Source of the DNA: an uncultured Oscillospiraceae bacterium
GTDB taxonomy: Bacteria; Bacillota; Clostridia; Oscillospirales; Acutalibacteraceae
Reading direction: 5' to 3'
NCBI GenBank assembly: GCA_958354085.1
Contig: CATWUX010000089.1
Span: 1-9,211, forward strand
Length of the DNA stretch: 9,211 nucleotides
The first letter of the stretch is position 1. Each line of letters starts with the position of its first letter. Under the pieces are notes generated by a model that worked only from the letters and a program-made list of their open reading frames with translations, did not search any database and had not been told where the DNA came from. The position numbers were made by a program, and so were the translations under genes. Positions 1 to 7,469 of this stretch are shown one piece after another.

Positions 1-452
1 TATCACTATGGATTTTTCTTTTATGTGTCCAACTTCATTTTACAATTAACCAAAATTTTTCAAATGAAAAGATCTGTTATTACGACGATCTCTATGCTGG
101 AAATATTGAAATTAGTCCACTTAAAACGGCCAGCAAAAATTTTGCCTCAATCGAAACGCCTCCCGTGCTTGCCTGTTTATTGAGGATAAAAAATCAGCCG
201 AAATTTGTGGGACATCTTCCTTCTTTGCATAGATTGCTGGAAATTGTTTCCTCTTTCGTTTCACAAAACAGTGACGATACAGCATCCTCCATGTTTTTGC
301 TTAGCCTGACACAATATGTATTTGATTTTTATAAAATTAAGTATGCCATCCGTCCTTCTCTAACGGTAATTGATCTTTTCACAGAATCCGATGAAGCCGC
401 ATTTTATAAATTTTATGAATTGCTCGATAGTTTTCTTGTAAATATGCACTGA
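1..452 (+). CDS. C-terminal part of an unrecognised protein (5' end off the window)
   Basis: A reading frame is open from base 3, at the left edge, to a TGA at 450-452, giving 149 residues. The true start therefore probably lies outside the window. An in-frame GTG at 165 could start a 95-residue protein, but I see no convincing Shine-Dalgarno before it and the frame reads naturally upstream of it. I do not recognise the family. The visible part begins with a hydrophobic patch (residues about 2-12 of the fragment). It is followed by an acidic/aromatic YYDDLY stretch and then several predicted amphipathic helices rich in Leu, Phe and Tyr, ending in DEAAFYKFYELLDSFLVNMH. There are no obvious catalytic motifs, Cys clusters or long membrane segments. 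The region is AT-rich (the 60 bases from 361 are about 30% GC), unlike the operon to the right. The lipase-like gene starts 39 bases downstream on the same strand, so the two may be co-transcribed. That it is coding is likely; its function is unknown. Confidence 0.6.
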   Translation, partial: SLWIFLLCVQLHFTINQNFSNEKICYYDDLYAGNIEISPLKTASKNFASIETPPVLACLLRIKNQPKFVGHLPSLHRLLEIVSSFVSQNSDDTASSMFLLSLTQYVFDFYKIKYAIRPSLTVIDLFTESDEAAFYKFYELLDSFLVNMH

Positions 453-479
453 TTACAAAGCGCAACAATCTTTACATAG

Positions 480-486
480 AGGAGGG
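480..486 (+). promoter_or_regulatory. Strong Shine-Dalgarno for the lipase-like gene
   Basis: AGGAGGG lies five bases before the ATG at 492, a near-perfect anti-16S match at good spacing. It fixes the start of the hydrolase gene. The 39-base gap to the upstream stop has no room for a full promoter with spacer that I can recognise, which favours read-through from the upstream gene or a promoter inside that gene's 3' end. Confidence 0.85.
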
Positions 487-491
487 ACGGC

Positions 492-1832
492 ATGAATCGC
501 GGCAAAAAAGCACTGGAAATAGTTTTGCATACCCTATGTACGCTTTTTGTCTGCATAACGGCTAATTGTGCCTATATTGTCAAAAATTCCCCCTGGTCAA
601 TTCCCTTGTTCATGGCCATGTTGGTCACCGCTGCCGTTTTACCCTTATACTCCGCAGAAGCCTTTCCGAACACGGCCATGAAAATTTGCAGCTACGGTAC
701 AAACTGTCTGAAGATTTTTTTGATTTCGACTTTTGCATCCACGATTTATCTTCTGGCGGCTATATCTTCCTTCTTTCGCGGGCAATGGATTCTATGGATT
801 GTCAGCGTCATCGTTTGCTTTTGCGTGGAGTCGATTATTTTTTGGATCGGAATCATCAGTGTATATTGTACTTCTATACAGCTCGGCATCAAATACCGCG
901 TATTGGGTATCGCTTTTGGCATGGTGCCTATTGTGCATATCATCATGCTGGGCAAAATCATCCGCATCACGACCGCAGAAATCCATTTTGAGATTGATCG
1001 GCACAAGCGCAATATGCAGCGGCGCCAAGAGCAGATCTGCCATACGCGATATCCCATTCTGCTTGTTCATGGGGTATTTTTGCGAGACTGCCGCTATTTC
1101 AATTACTGGGGAAGGATCCCGAAGGAATTGTCAGATAACGGAGCACAGATATATTACGGAGAACATCAATCGGCCTCTTCCATAGAATCTTCTGCGCTTG
1201 AATTAGCGGAAAGAATCAAAAGCATCGTACAGGAAACCGGCTGTGAAAAGGTAAATATTATCGCGCACTCGAAGGGCGGGCTGGACTGCCGCTATGCGAT
1301 TAGTCATACCGATGCTGCGGATTATATTGCATCGCTCACCACGATCAATACACCGCACCGCGGCTGTAAATTCGCGGACTATCTTTTAAATAAGATACCC
1401 AACGCAGTCGTACAAAAAGTTGCCGATACATACAATGCGGCACTTCGAAAATTCGGCGACCAAGCTCCCGATTTTATTTCCGCTGTGCGCGATCTGACCT
1501 CGGAGCGCTGCCGGACGTTGGATCAGCAGCTGTCCGCCCCAAAGGATATGTATTGCAGCAGCGTCGGCTCTAAATTGAATCATGCCGCAAGCGGAAAATT
1601 TCCCTTGAATTTTTCTTATCCTCTTGTGAAATATTTCGATGGCCCCAACGACGGTTTGGTAGGAGAGGATTCTTTTCGCTGGGGTGAAAAGTATACGTTT
1701 CTGACCGTTACGGGCAAAAGAGGCATTTCGCATGGCGATATGATAGATTTAAACCGAGAAAACATTCCCGAATTTGATGTGCGGGAGTTTTATGTGCGTT
1801 TGGTCTCGGATTTGAAAGAACGCGGATTGTAA
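492..1832 (+). CDS. Membrane-anchored lipase-like alpha/beta hydrolase
   Basis: The protein has 446 residues. The C-terminal half is an alpha/beta hydrolase of the bacterial triacylglycerol lipase type. It shows an oxyanion-hole HG pair at 193-194 after a hydrophobic beta strand (YPILLVHG) and a nucleophile elbow AHSKGGLD with Ser260, resembling the AHSxGG elbow of Bacillus-type lipases. INTPHRG at 285-291 follows. An NDGLV motif gives a likely acidic residue Asp387, and SHGDMIDL supplies the likely catalytic His414. The N-terminal ~157 residues are very hydrophobic, with four or five membrane segments near 8-30, 35-55, 72-93, 98-125 and 136-155. A strongly basic stretch (155-186) then joins them to the hydrolase. 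A polytopic anchor is unusual, since classical lipases of this type are secreted. Substrate is unknown: a membrane lipid, acylglycerol or acylated protein ester are all possible. The start is set by AGGAGGG at 480-486. The fold assignment is firm; lipase rather than another esterase is inference. Confidence 0.85.
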   Translation: MNRGKKALEIVLHTLCTLFVCITANCAYIVKNSPWSIPLFMAMLVTAAVLPLYSAEAFPNTAMKICSYGTNCLKIFLISTFASTIYLLAAISSFFRGQWILWIVSVIVCFCVESIIFWIGIISVYCTSIQLGIKYRVLGIAFGMVPIVHIIMLGKIIRITTAEIHFEIDRHKRNMQRRQEQICHTRYPILLVHGVFLRDCRYFNYWGRIPKELSDNGAQIYYGEHQSASSIESSALELAERIKSIVQETGCEKVNIIAHSKGGLDCRYAISHTDAADYIASLTTINTPHRGCKFADYLLNKIPNAVVQKVADTYNAALRKFGDQAPDFISAVRDLTSERCRTLDQQLSAPKDMYCSSVGSKLNHAASGKFPLNFSYPLVKYFDGPNDGLVGEDSFRWGEKYTFLTVTGKRGISHGDMIDLNRENIPEFDVREFYVRLVSDLKERGL

Positions 1833-1833
1833 A

Positions 1834-1856
1834 CCGTATTTTCAATTTTCATACGG
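1834..1856. other. Short inverted repeat just after the lipase-like gene
   Basis: CCGTAT (1834-1839) and ATACGG (1851-1856) form a perfect six-pair stem with an 11-base AT-rich loop, two bases after the hydrolase stop codon. There is no T-run after it on the + strand; only three T follow on the - strand. It probably acts, if at all, as an accessory fold beside the strong terminator at 1857-1889. Confidence 0.4.
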
Positions 1857-1889
1857 AAAAAGGAGCCGATTTCAAACGGCTCCTTTTTT
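1857..1889. terminator. Bidirectional intrinsic terminator between convergent genes
   Basis: The GC-rich stem AGGAGCCG (1861-1868) pairs perfectly with CGGCTCCT (1877-1884) around the eight-base loop ATTTCAAA. Flanking A and T tracts extend the pairing to 12 base pairs (1857-1868 with 1877-1888). On the + strand the stem is followed by six T (1884-1889); on the - strand by five T. It lies between the stop of the hydrolase gene (1832) and the stop of polC (1902), so it can end transcription from both sides. Confidence 0.92.
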
Positions 1890-1901
1890 GCTGCTTTTCT
1901 A

Positions 1902-4900
1902 TTAAAAAAATGTCATTTGGCTGGTAGCCGGCAAGCTGCCTAACGCACCGAGCTGCCGCAGCGATTCGACCACGGCTTTGGAGATGCCGCTGCGCTGCTG
2001 CAAATCGTCGCAGGAAATGTACGGACCGCCCTCGCGCGCATCCATCAGCCCCTGCGCCGCCGCGCCTCCCAGACCTTTGACGGCGCTGAACGGCAAGCGG
2101 ATCTTGCCGTCCTCCATCAGGAATTTGTAGGTGTGCGATTTGTACAGATCAACCGGCAGATACTCGATTCCCCGCGCCATGGATTCATAGATAACGTGCA
2201 GCGTTTCCGCCTGAGACTGCTCCTTGGCGGAAGCCTCCTTGCCGCGGTTGCGGATGTCGTCCATCAGCATTTTGACCGCCTGCTTGCCTTTCTGTACAGG
2301 CTCCGCGTCAAAATCTTCGCCGCGTCCCGTAAAATACGCCGCATAATACTCCGCCGGACGATGCACCTTATACCACGCCACACGCAAGGCCGCAATAATA
2401 TAGGCCGCCGCGTGCGCCTTCGGGAACATATATTTGATCTTCATGCAGGATTCGCGGTACCAGTCCGGTACGCCGTGCTCCTTCATGGCGGCAAAATGCT
2501 CTTCGGTCAGCAGCTTGGTCGCGTTGCCCTTACGCACGATTTCCATGATTTTAAACGCCATTTTCGGCTCCAGCCCTTTGTGCATCAGGTACGTCATAAT
2601 GCTGTCACGCGTACCGATCACCTCAGAAATCGTACATTGGCCGGAATCGATCAGATCTTTCGCGTTGCCCAGCCACACATCCGTGCCGTGAGACAGGCCG
2701 GAAATTTGCAGCAAGTCGGCAAAGGTTTTCGGCTTGGCGTCCAGCAGCATCTGCCGCACGAACGGCGTCCCCATTTCGGGAATAGACAGCGTGCCGGTGG
2801 TGCAGTCTATCTCCTCCGCCGTCACCCCCAGCGGCTCCGGCGAGGTAAACAGCTTGTACACCTCCGGGTCGGACATATTCACGTCCATAACGCTGATACC
2901 GGTGTATTCCTCCAGATATTTGTAGATAGTGGGGATCACATGCCCCAGATTATCCAGCTTCAAGATTGTGTCGTGGATAGAATGGAAGTCAAAGTGCGTG
3001 GTGATGATATCCGAATTGGGATCGTCCGCCGGATGCTGCACCGGCGTAAAATCTTCCGCCTCATAATCGTTGGGAACGACCACCATGCCGCCGGGGTGCT
3101 GACCGGTCGTGCGCTTGATGCCGGTGCAGCCCTGCGACAGGCGGGCAATTTCCGCATTGCTGAGTACCAGACCGCGCTCCTCCGCGTATTTTTTCACATA
3201 ACCGAACGCCGTTTTTTCCGCAACGGTGGAAATCGTACCGGCTTTGAACACATGGTCGCTGCCGAACAGTGATTCGGTGTATTTGTGCGCGTGCAGCTGG
3301 TATTCGCTGGCGAAGTTGAGGTCGATATCCGGCGCCTTGTCGCCATCAAAGCCAAGGAAGGTTTCAAACGGAATCTCATGTCCGTCGCGGCCGAGTATTT
3401 CGCCGCAGACCGGGCATTTCTTCTCCGGCAGATCAAATCCAGAACCGACCTCGCCATGCTCAAAGAACTCTGAATACTTGCACTTTTTGCAGACATAATG
3501 GGGCACCAGCGGATTCACCTCGGAGATTCCCGCCATATTCGCCACGAAAGATGAGCCGACCGATCCACGCGAACCGACCAGATACCCGTTTTCCACCGAA
3601 TTGTGTACGAGCTTCTGCGCGATCATATACAGCACGGCAAAGCCATGCTTAATGATCGAGGTCAGCTCGCGATCAAGGCGTTTAGCGACGATTTCCGGAA
3701 CGGGATCGCCGTAAATCTCTTTTGCACGTCCCCAGGTGATCTCCTGCAGCTCCTTATCCGCGCCCTCGATGAAGGGCGGGAAGGTTCCCTCCGGGATCGG
3801 ACGGATCTCCTCCACCATATCGGCAATGCGGTTGGTGTTTTCGATCACAACCTCGTGCGCTTTTTGCTCGCCGAGATAGGTAAATTCCGCGAGCATTTCT
3901 TCCGTTGTGCGCAAATACAACGGCGCCTGCTGATCGGCGTCGGTAAAGCCTTGCCCTGCCATCAGAATGCGGCGGTACACCTCATCCTCCGGATCCATAA
4001 AGTGTACGTCACAGGTCGCGCACACGGGGATATTCAGCTTCTCGCCCAACCGCACGATGGTGCGGTTAAAGTCCTTGAGCTGCTCCTCGCTGCTGACCGT
4101 GCCGTCTCGCAGCATAAACTGGTTGTTGCCCAACGGCTGGATCTCCAGAAAATCATAGAATTTTGCTATGTCGCACAGCTCGCCCCATGGCTTGCCGTCC
4201 AGCACGGCGCGAAACAGCTCGCCCTGCTCGCAGGCGCTGCCCACAATCAAGCCCTCCCGGTGTTCCAGCAGCTTGGTTTTGGTGATGCGCGGCTTGCGAT
4301 AGAAATTGTGCAGATGCGACCAGGAAATCAGTTTGTACAGATTTTTCAGTCCGGTCAGGTTTTGGGCAAGCAGGATCATGTGATACGGGCGCGCCTTTTT
4401 GGTGTCGATGCCGGACAACATCGTATTGATATCCGCGACCGTTTCGATTCCGCGCGTTTCTTTCATGTCCCGCGCGAGATGCACGAAAATATCCGCCAGC
4501 ACCTTGGCGTCGTCGCAGGCGCGGTGATGATTGAACGGCTCCAGCTTCAGATGCGCCGCAACCGTATCCAGTTTATGATTTTTCAGCGACGGATACAGCG
4601 CGCGGGCGATCGGCACGGTATCCACCGCCGTGAACGCATACGGCATTTCGCAGCGGGCGGCTGCCGCCTTGACAAAGCCCGTATCAAAACCGGCATTGTG
4701 CGCAACCAGCACCGTGATCTCGCCGCAGAAAGCGTAAAACGCCTCCAGCGCTTCCCGTTCTTTCGGCGCATCCTGCACCATCTCGTCCGTGATACCGGTC
4801 AACTCGGTGATCTTCGGCGGGATGGGGCGCTCCGGGTTGACAAACGTGTTAAAGCTCTCCACCCCTTCGCCCGCGTGCATACGCACCGCGCCGATCTCGG

Positions 4901-6275
4901 TGATCCGCTCATTCTGGGCGGACAGGCCGGTGGTCTCGAGGTCAAAGACAATAAAATCGCCGTTGAGCGGTTCGCCGGACGTTCCCGTGACAACCGGCAG
5001 GCTGTCGTTGATATAGTAGGCTTCCACGCCGTACAGGATTTTGATCGGCGTTCCCTTTTTCTTTGCCTTGGCAGCCGCATTCATCGCCTCGGGGAACGCC
5101 TGCACGACGCCGTGATCGGTAATAGCGATCGCCTTATGTCCCCACGACGCAGCGCGCAGGATCATGGCCTCCGCGTCGCTGACGCCGTCCATCGCCGACA
5201 TTTTGCTGTGCAGATGCAGCTCCACACGCTTTTCCTCTGCCAGATCCTGCTTGATATACCGCGCCACAACCGCAATCGCCTTTGGACGCAAAATGTTGTT
5301 TTTCGCCCATTCGTTATAGTCGTATGTACCGCAGACCAAAACGCAGGCACCGTTTTTGACCGCCTCCATGGCTTCGATTTTGGCTTTATCGCGCTTGTAA
5401 TCCATCCATGCGTTGACCGTGATGGAGTTGGTCGTATCGCTGATATGGAAAGAATAGCCGATCTTGCTGCCGTCCTTGCTGTCCCGCGTTTCCACGCCGA
5501 ACACTTCGCCCCAGACCGTGATCGTACTGCCATCCGCTTCCACCGTTTTCAGCGGTGTGGGACGCTCGCGGATCGGAGCGCCAAACACCATCTGTGCAGT
5601 TTCCAGATAGATCGGCAGCCCGTCCCGCGGCGGGTGTGTAGGATCTGCCGGCGCTTTGGGCTTGGGAACCTCGCCGGGCGCCGCCGGAGCCGCTGCCGGA
5701 GAAGACGCCGCGGCCGCCCGTGTTGCCGCCGCAGCTGCGGCCGCCTCCTGCTCCGCCTGCGCCATCATCGCCTTATAATGCTCGTCCTCGGTATTCACAT
5801 CCGTTTCCCCGTCGAATTCCAGCTGCACCGACCGTCCAAACAGTGAACGCACCATTTGCGCAAGCAGCACATCCGTCTTGGTGGCGCGCAAAATGTTCAA
5901 CCCGCCGTGGCGCAGCGTGATAATCATGCGCTCGCCCTCCAGCCTGCACACCGCATCGTCAAACGTGCCGTTAACCGCCGTACTGCGGCGGCGCAGAAAC
6001 GCCACAATCGTCGGGAAACACGCCTCGCTGAGCAGCGCGGCCGGATAGTGCGGCGACAGCTCCACCGCCTCTGTCGGCACGCCGTGTGCGATGGCGTTCT
6101 CCGCCTCCGCGATCTTGGCAAATTCCACAAACCGCTCCAACACGATCTCCGACCGGATAAGGCGGTTGCTCCGATCCACCTGAAGGCTCTGCACCTGAGC
6201 CGCCGCAAACATTTCCAGCAGCGCCGAGTCGGTTATATACGCGCCGAATACATCTTTAAACAGGGGATAACTCAT
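1902..6275 (-). CDS. polC: DNA polymerase III alpha subunit, PolC type
   Basis: This is the replicative polymerase with 3'-5' proofreading; 1457 residues, close to B. subtilis PolC (about 1437). Domain order matches the family. N-terminal domains (about 1-165) are followed by an Ala/Pro-rich linker (about 168-208) and an OB fold (about 241-337). The PHP domain begins at HLHSKMS (353-359) and TDHG (386-389) and is interrupted by a DEDDh exonuclease, with Asp445 and Glu447 in FDLETTG, Asp531, His584 and Asp589. PHP resumes at about 620-750. The polymerase core has GSRGSVGSS (901-909), a zinc site Cys929/932/954/957 and PDIDLNF with catalytic Asp983 and Asp985. The third Asp is probably 1108 in KLDNLG. 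The C-terminus QMTFF is a sliding-clamp-binding motif like QLSLF. The ATG start is preceded by only a weak Shine-Dalgarno (AAAGGT or CAGG, 11-15 bases away). It is the last gene of the operon, ending at the terminator at 1857-1889. Confidence 0.98.
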   Translation of the reverse strand: MSYPLFKDVFGAYITDSALLEMFAAAQVQSLQVDRSNRLIRSEIVLERFVEFAKIAEAENAIAHGVPTEAVELSPHYPAALLSEACFPTIVAFLRRRSTAVNGTFDDAVCRLEGERMIITLRHGGLNILRATKTDVLLAQMVRSLFGRSVQLEFDGETDVNTEDEHYKAMMAQAEQEAAAAAAATRAAAASSPAAAPAAPGEVPKPKAPADPTHPPRDGLPIYLETAQMVFGAPIRERPTPLKTVEADGSTITVWGEVFGVETRDSKDGSKIGYSFHISDTTNSITVNAWMDYKRDKAKIEAMEAVKNGACVLVCGTYDYNEWAKNNILRPKAIAVVARYIKQDLAEEKRVELHLHSKMSAMDGVSDAEAMILRAASWGHKAIAITDHGVVQAFPEAMNAAAKAKKKGTPIKILYGVEAYYINDSLPVVTGTSGEPLNGDFIVFDLETTGLSAQNERITEIGAVRMHAGEGVESFNTFVNPERPIPPKITELTGITDEMVQDAPKEREALEAFYAFCGEITVLVAHNAGFDTGFVKAAAARCEMPYAFTAVDTVPIARALYPSLKNHKLDTVAAHLKLEPFNHHRACDDAKVLADIFVHLARDMKETRGIETVADINTMLSGIDTKKARPYHMILLAQNLTGLKNLYKLISWSHLHNFYRKPRITKTKLLEHREGLIVGSACEQGELFRAVLDGKPWGELCDIAKFYDFLEIQPLGNNQFMLRDGTVSSEEQLKDFNRTIVRLGEKLNIPVCATCDVHFMDPEDEVYRRILMAGQGFTDADQQAPLYLRTTEEMLAEFTYLGEQKAHEVVIENTNRIADMVEEIRPIPEGTFPPFIEGADKELQEITWGRAKEIYGDPVPEIVAKRLDRELTSIIKHGFAVLYMIAQKLVHNSVENGYLVGSRGSVGSSFVANMAGISEVNPLVPHYVCKKCKYSEFFEHGEVGSGFDLPEKKCPVCGEILGRDGHEIPFETFLGFDGDKAPDIDLNFASEYQLHAHKYTESLFGSDHVFKAGTISTVAEKTAFGYVKKYAEERGLVLSNAEIARLSQGCTGIKRTTGQHPGGMVVVPNDYEAEDFTPVQHPADDPNSDIITTHFDFHSIHDTILKLDNLGHVIPTIYKYLEEYTGISVMDVNMSDPEVYKLFTSPEPLGVTAEEIDCTTGTLSIPEMGTPFVRQMLLDAKPKTFADLLQISGLSHGTDVWLGNAKDLIDSGQCTISEVIGTRDSIMTYLMHKGLEPKMAFKIMEIVRKGNATKLLTEEHFAAMKEHGVPDWYRESCMKIKYMFPKAHAAAYIIAALRVAWYKVHRPAEYYAAYFTGRGEDFDAEPVQKGKQAVKMLMDDIRNRGKEASAKEQSQAETLHVIYESMARGIEYLPVDLYKSHTYKFLMEDGKIRLPFSAVKGLGGAAAQGLMDAREGGPYISCDDLQQRSGISKAVVESLRQLGALGSLPATSQMTFF

Positions 6276-6306
6276 AACCGTGCAAACCTGACCTTTCCAA
6301 GAATCA

Positions 6307-6323
6307 GCGGGTTCCCGTCCCGC
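6307..6323. other. Inverted repeat in the ispG-polC gap
   Basis: GCGGG (6307-6311) and CCCGC (6319-6323) can pair around a seven-base loop in the 70-base gap between ispG and polC. No T-run follows on the - strand, so it does not look like a terminator. It lies just upstream of the weak polC ribosome binding region and could affect mRNA stability or access of ribosomes. That role is only inference. Confidence 0.3.
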
Positions 6324-6345
6324 AAAACACCTGTCTGCGCTTTTT

Positions 6346-7395
6346 TTACAACGCGTCGATCTCTTTCATCAGCTCGTCCACGATAGCGCTTTCCTCCACC
6401 GTGCGGACGATCTCGCCTTTTTTGAAAATAACCGCTTTCCCCTTGCCGCCCGCGATGCCGATATCCGCCTCACGCGCCTCACCTGGGCCGTTGACGATAC
6501 AGCCCATCACCGCCACCGTGATCGGCTTACGCACGCCGCGCAGGCGCTCCTCAACCTGTCCGGCAATGCCGATCAGGTCGATGCTTGTGCGCCCGCAGGT
6601 CGGGCAGGACACCAGCATCGCGGAGCCGGTACGCAGTCCGATGCCGCGCAGAATATCCTCGCCCGCAGCGACCTCCCGCACCGGATCCGCCGTCAGCGAT
6701 ACCCGGATCGTGTCGCCGATACCCTGCAGCAGCAGAGCGCCGATGCCGGCGGCGGATTTGATCAGCCCCATGCGCTCGGTGCCCGCCTCGGTCACACCGA
6801 CGTGCAGCGGATAGTCGCAGACCGCCGCGGTCAGCTGATACGCCCGCACCATCGTGGGCACATCGGAGGATTTGATGGACAGAACAATGTCTGTAAAATC
6901 GAATTTTTCGAGCAGCGAGGCATGGTACAGCGCGCTGTACCGCATGGCCTCCGCCGTGGGATGACCGTATTTCGCCAGAATCTCCTTTTCCAGCGAACCG
7001 GCGTTCACGCCGATGCGGATGGGGATATTCCGGCTGCGGCACGCGTCCGCCACTGCCTTGACGCGATCCTCGCCGCCTATGTTTCCGGGATTGATACGGA
7101 TTTTATCCACGCCCGCCGCCGCACATTCCAGCGCCAAACGATAATCAAAGTGTATATCCGCCACGATCGGTACCCCGACCGCCTGCTTGAGCGCGTCGAT
7201 CAGCCGCACAGCCTGTGCATCCGGCACCGCCACGCGCAAAATGTCCACGCCCGCCTGTTCCAGCCGGCGTGCCTGCTCCACGTTGCCCGCGACATCCGCC
7301 GCCGGTACGTTCAGCATCGACTGCACCGTGACCGGATGTCCGCCGCCGACCGGTACTTTCCCCACATATACGGTTTTGGTATTTCGCCGTTCCAT
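6346..7395 (-). CDS. ispG: 4-hydroxy-3-methylbut-2-enyl diphosphate synthase (GcpE/IspG)
   Basis: IspG is a cytosolic [4Fe-4S] enzyme of the MEP pathway. It reductively opens 2-C-methyl-D-erythritol 2,4-cyclodiphosphate to HMBPP, with flavodoxin or ferredoxin as electron donor. The protein has 349 residues, the usual size for the compact bacterial form without the plant-type insert. The N-terminal TIM barrel shows AGVDILRVAVPD (48-59), VADIHFDYRLAL (78-89) and KIRINPGNIG (98-107). The C-terminal domain holds the cluster ligands Cys264 and Cys267 (SCPTCGRT), Cys299 (MGCIVNGPGEA) and Glu306, with exactly the spacing of E. coli Cys270/273/305/Glu312. The motif usually read as QSMTNT is here QSMLNV (residues 25-30), which is atypical. 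The ATG is preceded by AAAGGA with ten bases between. It lies between rseP and polC, as in many Clostridia. Confidence 0.97.
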   Translation of the reverse strand: MERRNTKTVYVGKVPVGGGHPVTVQSMLNVPAADVAGNVEQARRLEQAGVDILRVAVPDAQAVRLIDALKQAVGVPIVADIHFDYRLALECAAAGVDKIRINPGNIGGEDRVKAVADACRSRNIPIRIGVNAGSLEKEILAKYGHPTAEAMRYSALYHASLLEKFDFTDIVLSIKSSDVPTMVRAYQLTAAVCDYPLHVGVTEAGTERMGLIKSAAGIGALLLQGIGDTIRVSLTADPVREVAAGEDILRGIGLRTGSAMLVSCPTCGRTSIDLIGIAGQVEERLRGVRKPITVAVMGCIVNGPGEAREADIGIAGGKGKAVIFKKGEIVRTVEESAIVDELMKEIDAL

Positions 7396-7405
7396 AGTCT
7401 CTCTG

Positions 7406-7411
7406 TCCTTT
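7406..7411 (-). promoter_or_regulatory. Shine-Dalgarno of ispG
   Basis: On the - strand AAAGGA lies ten bases before the ATG of ispG (first base 7395). The match is moderate but sits at usable spacing and supports this start over internal ones. Confidence 0.55.
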
Positions 7412-7417
7412 CTGCAC

Positions 7418-7434
7418 TTTCCGAGAAACGGAAA
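7418..7434. other. Inverted repeat in the rseP-ispG gap, proximal to ispG
   Basis: TTTCCG (7418-7423) and CGGAAA (7429-7434) form a perfect six-pair stem with a five-base loop, directly upstream of the ispG Shine-Dalgarno on the - strand. On that strand its first arm includes the short T-run that follows the larger hairpin at 7439-7460. Confidence 0.4.
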
Positions 7435-7438
7435 AGCA

Positions 7439-7460
7439 GGGCGAGGACATTTCCCCGCCC
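7439..7460 (-). other. GC-rich hairpin after rseP, weak terminator or mRNA processing element
   Basis: GGGCGAGGA (7439-7447) and TCCCCGCCC (7452-7460) pair with one A-C mismatch around a four-base loop. The hairpin starts about ten bases after the rseP stop in the direction of transcription. On the - strand it is followed by TGCTTTTCC, a T-run of only four. It could partly reduce transcription into ispG and polC or stabilise the upstream mRNA end. It is too weak to call a full terminator. Confidence 0.45.
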
Positions 7461-7469
7461 CGCGCTGTA

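Noticed and set aside
361..491. Possible promoter for the hydrolase in AT-rich sequence such as TTGATC and TATAAA-like words
   Set aside because: The candidate -35 and -10 words are at unsuitable spacing, and such words are expected by chance in AT-rich DNA.
566..1185. Two alternative + strand frames (566-991 and 733-1185) inside the hydrolase gene
   Set aside because: They overlap the membrane domain of a gene with a strong ribosome binding site and clear homology; their own translations look like out-of-frame sequence.
2133..3272. A 379-codon open frame on the + strand, also antisense to polC
   Set aside because: Same reason: Arg/His-rich mirror sequence with no domain and no convincing ribosome binding site.
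3603..5846. A 747-codon open frame on the + strand, antisense to polC
   Set aside because: It lies wholly inside polC, whose domains and catalytic residues are intact on the other strand. The antisense product is His/Arg/Gln-rich without recognisable motifs, as expected from GC-rich codon bias mirrored on the opposite strand.
6341..6347. Run of seven T near the end of ispG as a terminator
   Set aside because: It reads as A on the transcribed - strand, overlaps the ispG stop codon and has no stem before it in the + direction of any gene.
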